From positions 1 to 7,207 of the forward strand of contig JAAUTJ010000236.1 of assembly GCA_012031475.1 (NCBI GenBank): a DNA stretch of 7,207 nt, read 5' to 3'. The notes beneath the pieces were generated by a model that saw only the letters and a program-made list of their open reading frames with translations, was not told where the DNA came from and did no database searches. Below are positions 5,055 to 7,207 of the stretch, one piece after another. This DNA comes from Leptolyngbyaceae cyanobacterium SM1_3_5. GTDB lineage: Bacteria > Cyanobacteriota > Cyanobacteriia > Elainellales > Elainellaceae. The position numbers and the translations under genes were made by a program. Position 1 is the first letter of the stretch, and each line of letters begins with the position of its first letter.

Positions 5055-6519
5055 CTACAGCGTCCCGAAGCCCTTCTTCTTCTTGTCTTTTTTCTTCTTT
5101 TTGTTCGGGGCGGCTGCACCCGGATAGCCTCGGAAGCCCGGACGAGCGCCCATTGGCGGAGCGCCATAGGGGTTCATGCCGTCGCCCATTCCCGGCATTC
5201 CCATTCCCGGCATTCCGGGGAAGTTGCCCTGTCCCATTTGCTGCATCAGCGATCGCATCTTCTGAAAATCCGTGACCAGCTTGCTCACGTCATCGACGTT
5301 GTAGCCTGCGCCTTGGCAATGCGGCGGCGGCGGCTGGGCGACCCTGCCAGCAGGTCGGGATCGCGACGTTCTTCCAGGGTCATGGAGTTGATCATCGACT
5401 CGGCGCGTTTAAGCTGAACTTCGCCCTGCTGAAGCTGTTCGCTCGACAATTTGTTCATGCCGGGAATCAATTTCATGATGCCGCCCAGCGATCCCATATT
5501 TTTCAGCAGGCGAGTTTGCTTGAGGAAGTCGGTGAAGTCGAATTTGGCAGAGAGAATTTTCTCCTGCATCTTTTCGGCTTCAACCAGATCGACTTCTTCC
5601 TGCGCTTTTTCGACGAGGGTCAGCACGTCGCCCATGCCCAGGATGCGCGAGGCCATGCGATCGGGGTAGAACGGCTGCAACGCCTCGACTTTTTCGCCCA
5701 CGCCGACAAACTTGATCGGCTGGCCGGAAATCTTGCGGACGGACAAAGCCGCGCCGCCTCTGGTGTCGCCGTCTAGCTTGGTGAGAATCGCGCCCGTGAT
5801 GCCGATCTGTTCGTGAAAAGTGCGCGTCAGGTTGGCGGCTTCCTGTCCGGTCATCGCATCCACAACGAGCAGAACTTCGTGCGGCTGGACGATTTCCTTG
5901 ATCCGCGCCAGTTCGCCCATCATCGATTCATCGATTTGCAGGCGGCCTGCCGTGTCGATGATCACGGTATCGACGCGATCGACCCGCGCTTTCTCCACAC
6001 CCGCTCTGGCAATCTCGACCGGATCGGCATCCGAACCCATCTCAAAAACGGGAACGTCGATTTGCTTACCCAGCGTGACAAGCTGATCGATCGCAGCCGG
6101 ACGATAAACGTCAGTGGCAACCAGGAGAGTCGATCGATTTTGCTTGCGGAGATGCAGGGCAAGTTTCGCCGTTGCGGTTGTTTACCCGTTCCCTGCAAGC
6201 CTGCCATCAGCACGATCGTCGGCGCGTCGGTCGCTTCGGCCAAGGGCGCGTTCGTCTCGCCCATCACGTCTAGCAGTTCGTCATACACGATCTTGATGAA
6301 CTGCTGGTCAGGCCGGACACCCGCCACGACTTCCGCGCCAAGCGCTTTTTCCTGCACGTCGGCCACGAATTCTTTGACGACCTGGAGGTTTACGTCTGCC
6401 TCCAAAAGCGCCCGCCGCACTTCTCTAAGCGCGTCTTGAATGTTCGACTCGGAAATTTTGTCTTGGCCGCGAAGCTTTTTCCAAGCTCCTTCCAGGCGAT
6501 CGGCAAGTGCCTCAAACAT
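5055..6519 (-). CDS. ffh: Signal recognition particle protein Ffh (SRP54), interrupted by two frameshifts
   Basis: Ffh is the GTPase of the bacterial SRP: with 4.5S RNA it binds hydrophobic signal sequences on ribosomes and delivers them to FtsY at the membrane. The N domain begins [16 protein letters not shown]. After correction G1 is GLQGTGKT (107-114), DTAGR is at 189-193 and TKLDGD at 247-252. The M domain has the RNA-binding [11 protein letters not shown] (396-406) and a methionine/glycine-rich tail ending in a lysine cluster. A perfect 15-bp duplication (5185-5199, 5200-5214) encodes part of the GMPGM tail. The gene is split: one A (plus-strand T) is missing at 6181-6183 inside G1, and one G (plus-strand C) at 5311-5312 inside the RNA-binding motif. 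Restoring both gives exactly 488 codons plus TAG. Because ffh is usually essential and single-copy, sequencing error is the likelier cause; as written it would make no active protein. Confidence 0.93.
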
Positions 6520-6575
6520 AAGCGCAGTGCAGCGAAAAGGATGGGAAATGGGCGCAAAAATCGCCCGTAAACTCT

Positions 6576-6581
6576 ATTGTA
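6576..6581 (-). promoter_or_regulatory. Possible -10 element for ffh
   Basis: On the minus strand TACAAT lies about 57 bases before the ffh ATG, immediately after the DUF1818 stop codon. No convincing -35 is found 17 bases further upstream. A weak GGGCG/CGCCC stem (6550-6554 with 6562-6566) sits in the leader. ffh may instead be read from the upstream gene. Confidence 0.3.
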
Positions 6582-6583
6582 TC

Positions 6584-6955
6584 TTAGAGGTTTTCCGCCT
6601 TCAGAAGTCGCACGATCGACAGCAAATTCGGAACGGCGAAAGCGCTCCAGCTTCCTTCTGCGCGGCGGCCTTCCAAAACGGTCAGGTGCAGATTGTAGGC
6701 GGTGGGAATGCCTTCGGCAGAGAGCAAAATTCGATCGCTCTCCACCTCGCAACTCAAGCCTTCTTCCGGCATCAGTTCAGTTTGAATCGCCTCGATCGCC
6801 CCGCTAAGCTGCTCCAGCAATCGACAAAATTCCTCGAATTCGAGTTGGGTGAGTTCGATCGCCCAGTCATCCGCCCCTACCAAAGCACAGTATCGATCGG
6901 CAGTCGGATTCCAGCCAATCCGCCAGCCCGATCCGCTGTGTAGCTGCTGCGTCAT
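6584..6955 (-). CDS. DUF1818 family protein
   Basis: A complete 123-residue protein recognised as the cyanobacteria-restricted DUF1818 family by SGSGWRIGWNP near the start (8-18), VGADDWAIELTQ.EFE.FC (26-44), and LEGRRAEGSW near the end. No enzymatic function is established for the family as far as I know. There is no signal peptide and no membrane segment, so it is probably a soluble cytosolic protein. Its ATG (6953-6955) overlaps the TGA of the upstream gene in the arrangement ATGA, which implies translational coupling and explains the absence of its own separate promoter. ffh follows 64 bases downstream on the same strand. Confidence 0.87.
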   Translation of the reverse strand: MTQQLHSGSGWRIGWNPTADRYCALVGADDWAIELTQLEFEEFCRLLEQLSGAIEAIQTELMPEEGLSCEVESDRILLSAEGIPTAYNLHLTVLEGRRAEGSWSAFAVPNLLSIVRLLKAENL

Positions 6956-7206
6956 GGTTGCAACTGCTGTGCGGCGTTGGGTTCTGCCGGAACCTGACGA
7001 GGCGGGACGATCGACGATTCGTCCGACGATTCATTCACGGTTGCGGAAAATAAGCTGACCAGCACATCGATCAGGGCATCTCGCTGGGCGCGGTTTAGCT
7101 GCTCGATCGCCGCTCGATCGCCCTCGATCGGATTTTGCCGCAGCGAATCCGCACCGGGATACAGCCCAGAGCGCATCCACTCGTTGCGCCAAATAGTCGG
7201 CCATTG
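6952..7206 (-). CDS. C-terminal fragment of an unidentified protein, 5' end outside the window
   Basis: The frame is open to the right edge: codons before the internal ATG at 7174-7176 read QWPTIWRNEW without a stop, so that ATG is not the start. The visible 84 residues comprise a tryptophan-rich stretch, then LNRAQRDALIDVLVSLFSATV, likely a helix, and a flexible acidic/proline tail ending QLQP. I do not recognise the family. The gene is translationally coupled to the DUF1818 gene by a 4-base overlap, so the two probably share an operon. Confidence 0.65.
   Translation of the reverse strand, partial: QWPTIWRNEWMRSGLYPGADSLRQNPIEGDRAAIEQLNRAQRDALIDVLVSLFSATVNESSDESSIVPPRQVPAEPNAAQQLQP
7102..7130. 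repeat. Three closely spaced CTCGATCG copies
   Basis: CTCGATCG occurs at 7102-7109, 7113-7120 and 7123-7130, that is, starts 11 and 10 bases apart. The copies lie within the coding sequence of the partial gene and probably reflect the dense CGATCG usage of this genome. Confidence 0.6.
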
Positions 7207-7207
7207 T

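Larger units (their letters stand above)
1803..5256. repeat. Dispersed HIP1 octamers (GCGATCGC), typical of cyanobacterial genomes
   Basis: Exact GCGATCGC copies begin at 1803, 3589, 3912, 4252, 4352, 4437, 4764 and 5249, within a far larger number of CGATCG cores. HIP1 is a highly iterated palindrome characteristic of many cyanobacterial genomes. I found none in the first 1,800 bases, which supports a different origin for that part. Confidence 0.8.

Noticed and set aside
5055..5288. Separate 77-residue methionine-rich protein
   Set aside because: It is the C-terminal M-domain tail of Ffh detached by the frameshift at 5311-5312; its GTG is an internal codon.
5285..6040. Separate 251-residue GTPase fragment starting [10 protein letters not shown]
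   Set aside because: It is the central part of Ffh between the two frameshifts; the ATG is an internal methionine.
1..7207. tRNA, rRNA or 4.5S SRP RNA genes
   Set aside because: None recognised by eye on either strand; a covariance search could still find a small RNA.

Overview
The window looks like cyanobacterial DNA for about three quarters of its length. From about 1,800 to the right end it has a moderate base composition, many CGATCG cores and at least eight exact GCGATCGC octamers (HIP1). Its genes have typical cyanobacterial relatives: a DUF697-type GTPase, a 64-residue Atx1/CopZ-like copper chaperone, an SDR oxidoreductase, ffh and a DUF1818 protein. The leftmost ~1,750 bases differ. 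They are markedly richer in G+C, contain no exact HIP1 octamer, and carry the end of a PMT/ArnT-like membrane glycosyltransferase and the C-terminal half of a DUF4143/PD-(D/E)XK-type ATPase.

Layout from left to right: a 3'-partial glycosyltransferase (+); a convergent minus-strand reading frame of 717 codons, whose N-terminal ~423 residues are a cyanobacterial GTPase and whose C-terminal ~290 residues are a DUF4143 protein; a divergent promoter region with a MerR-type operator candidate; a copper chaperone (+); a block of direct and inverted repeats that also forms the tail of a small helix-turn-helix-like protein (-); a 413-base non-coding stretch with a tandem 13-mer and Fur-family-like dyads; an SDR gene (+) with a damaged 3' end; a 14-base tandem repeat; ffh (-) with two frameshifts; a DUF1818 gene (-); and the C-terminus of an unknown gene (-) that overlaps the DUF1818 gene by ATGA.

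The right part reads as a minus-strand cluster (unknown gene, DUF1818, then ffh) converging on the SDR gene. The GTPase and the copper chaperone are divergent and share about 114 bases of control DNA.

Two observations bear on how far the sequence can be trusted. First, ffh, normally essential and single-copy, is broken twice, and the SDR gene is broken near its end; at three sites the defect fits loss of one base from a short homopolymer, which points to uncorrected sequencing error. Second, the GTPase/DUF4143 join coincides with an abrupt change in composition. It is therefore more likely a chimeric assembly or an illegitimate recombination between unrelated DNAs than a designed fusion protein. 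I see no convincing new defence or mobile system here. The most interesting biological leads are the MerR-type promoter candidate in front of the copper chaperone and the dyads at 3989-4010.
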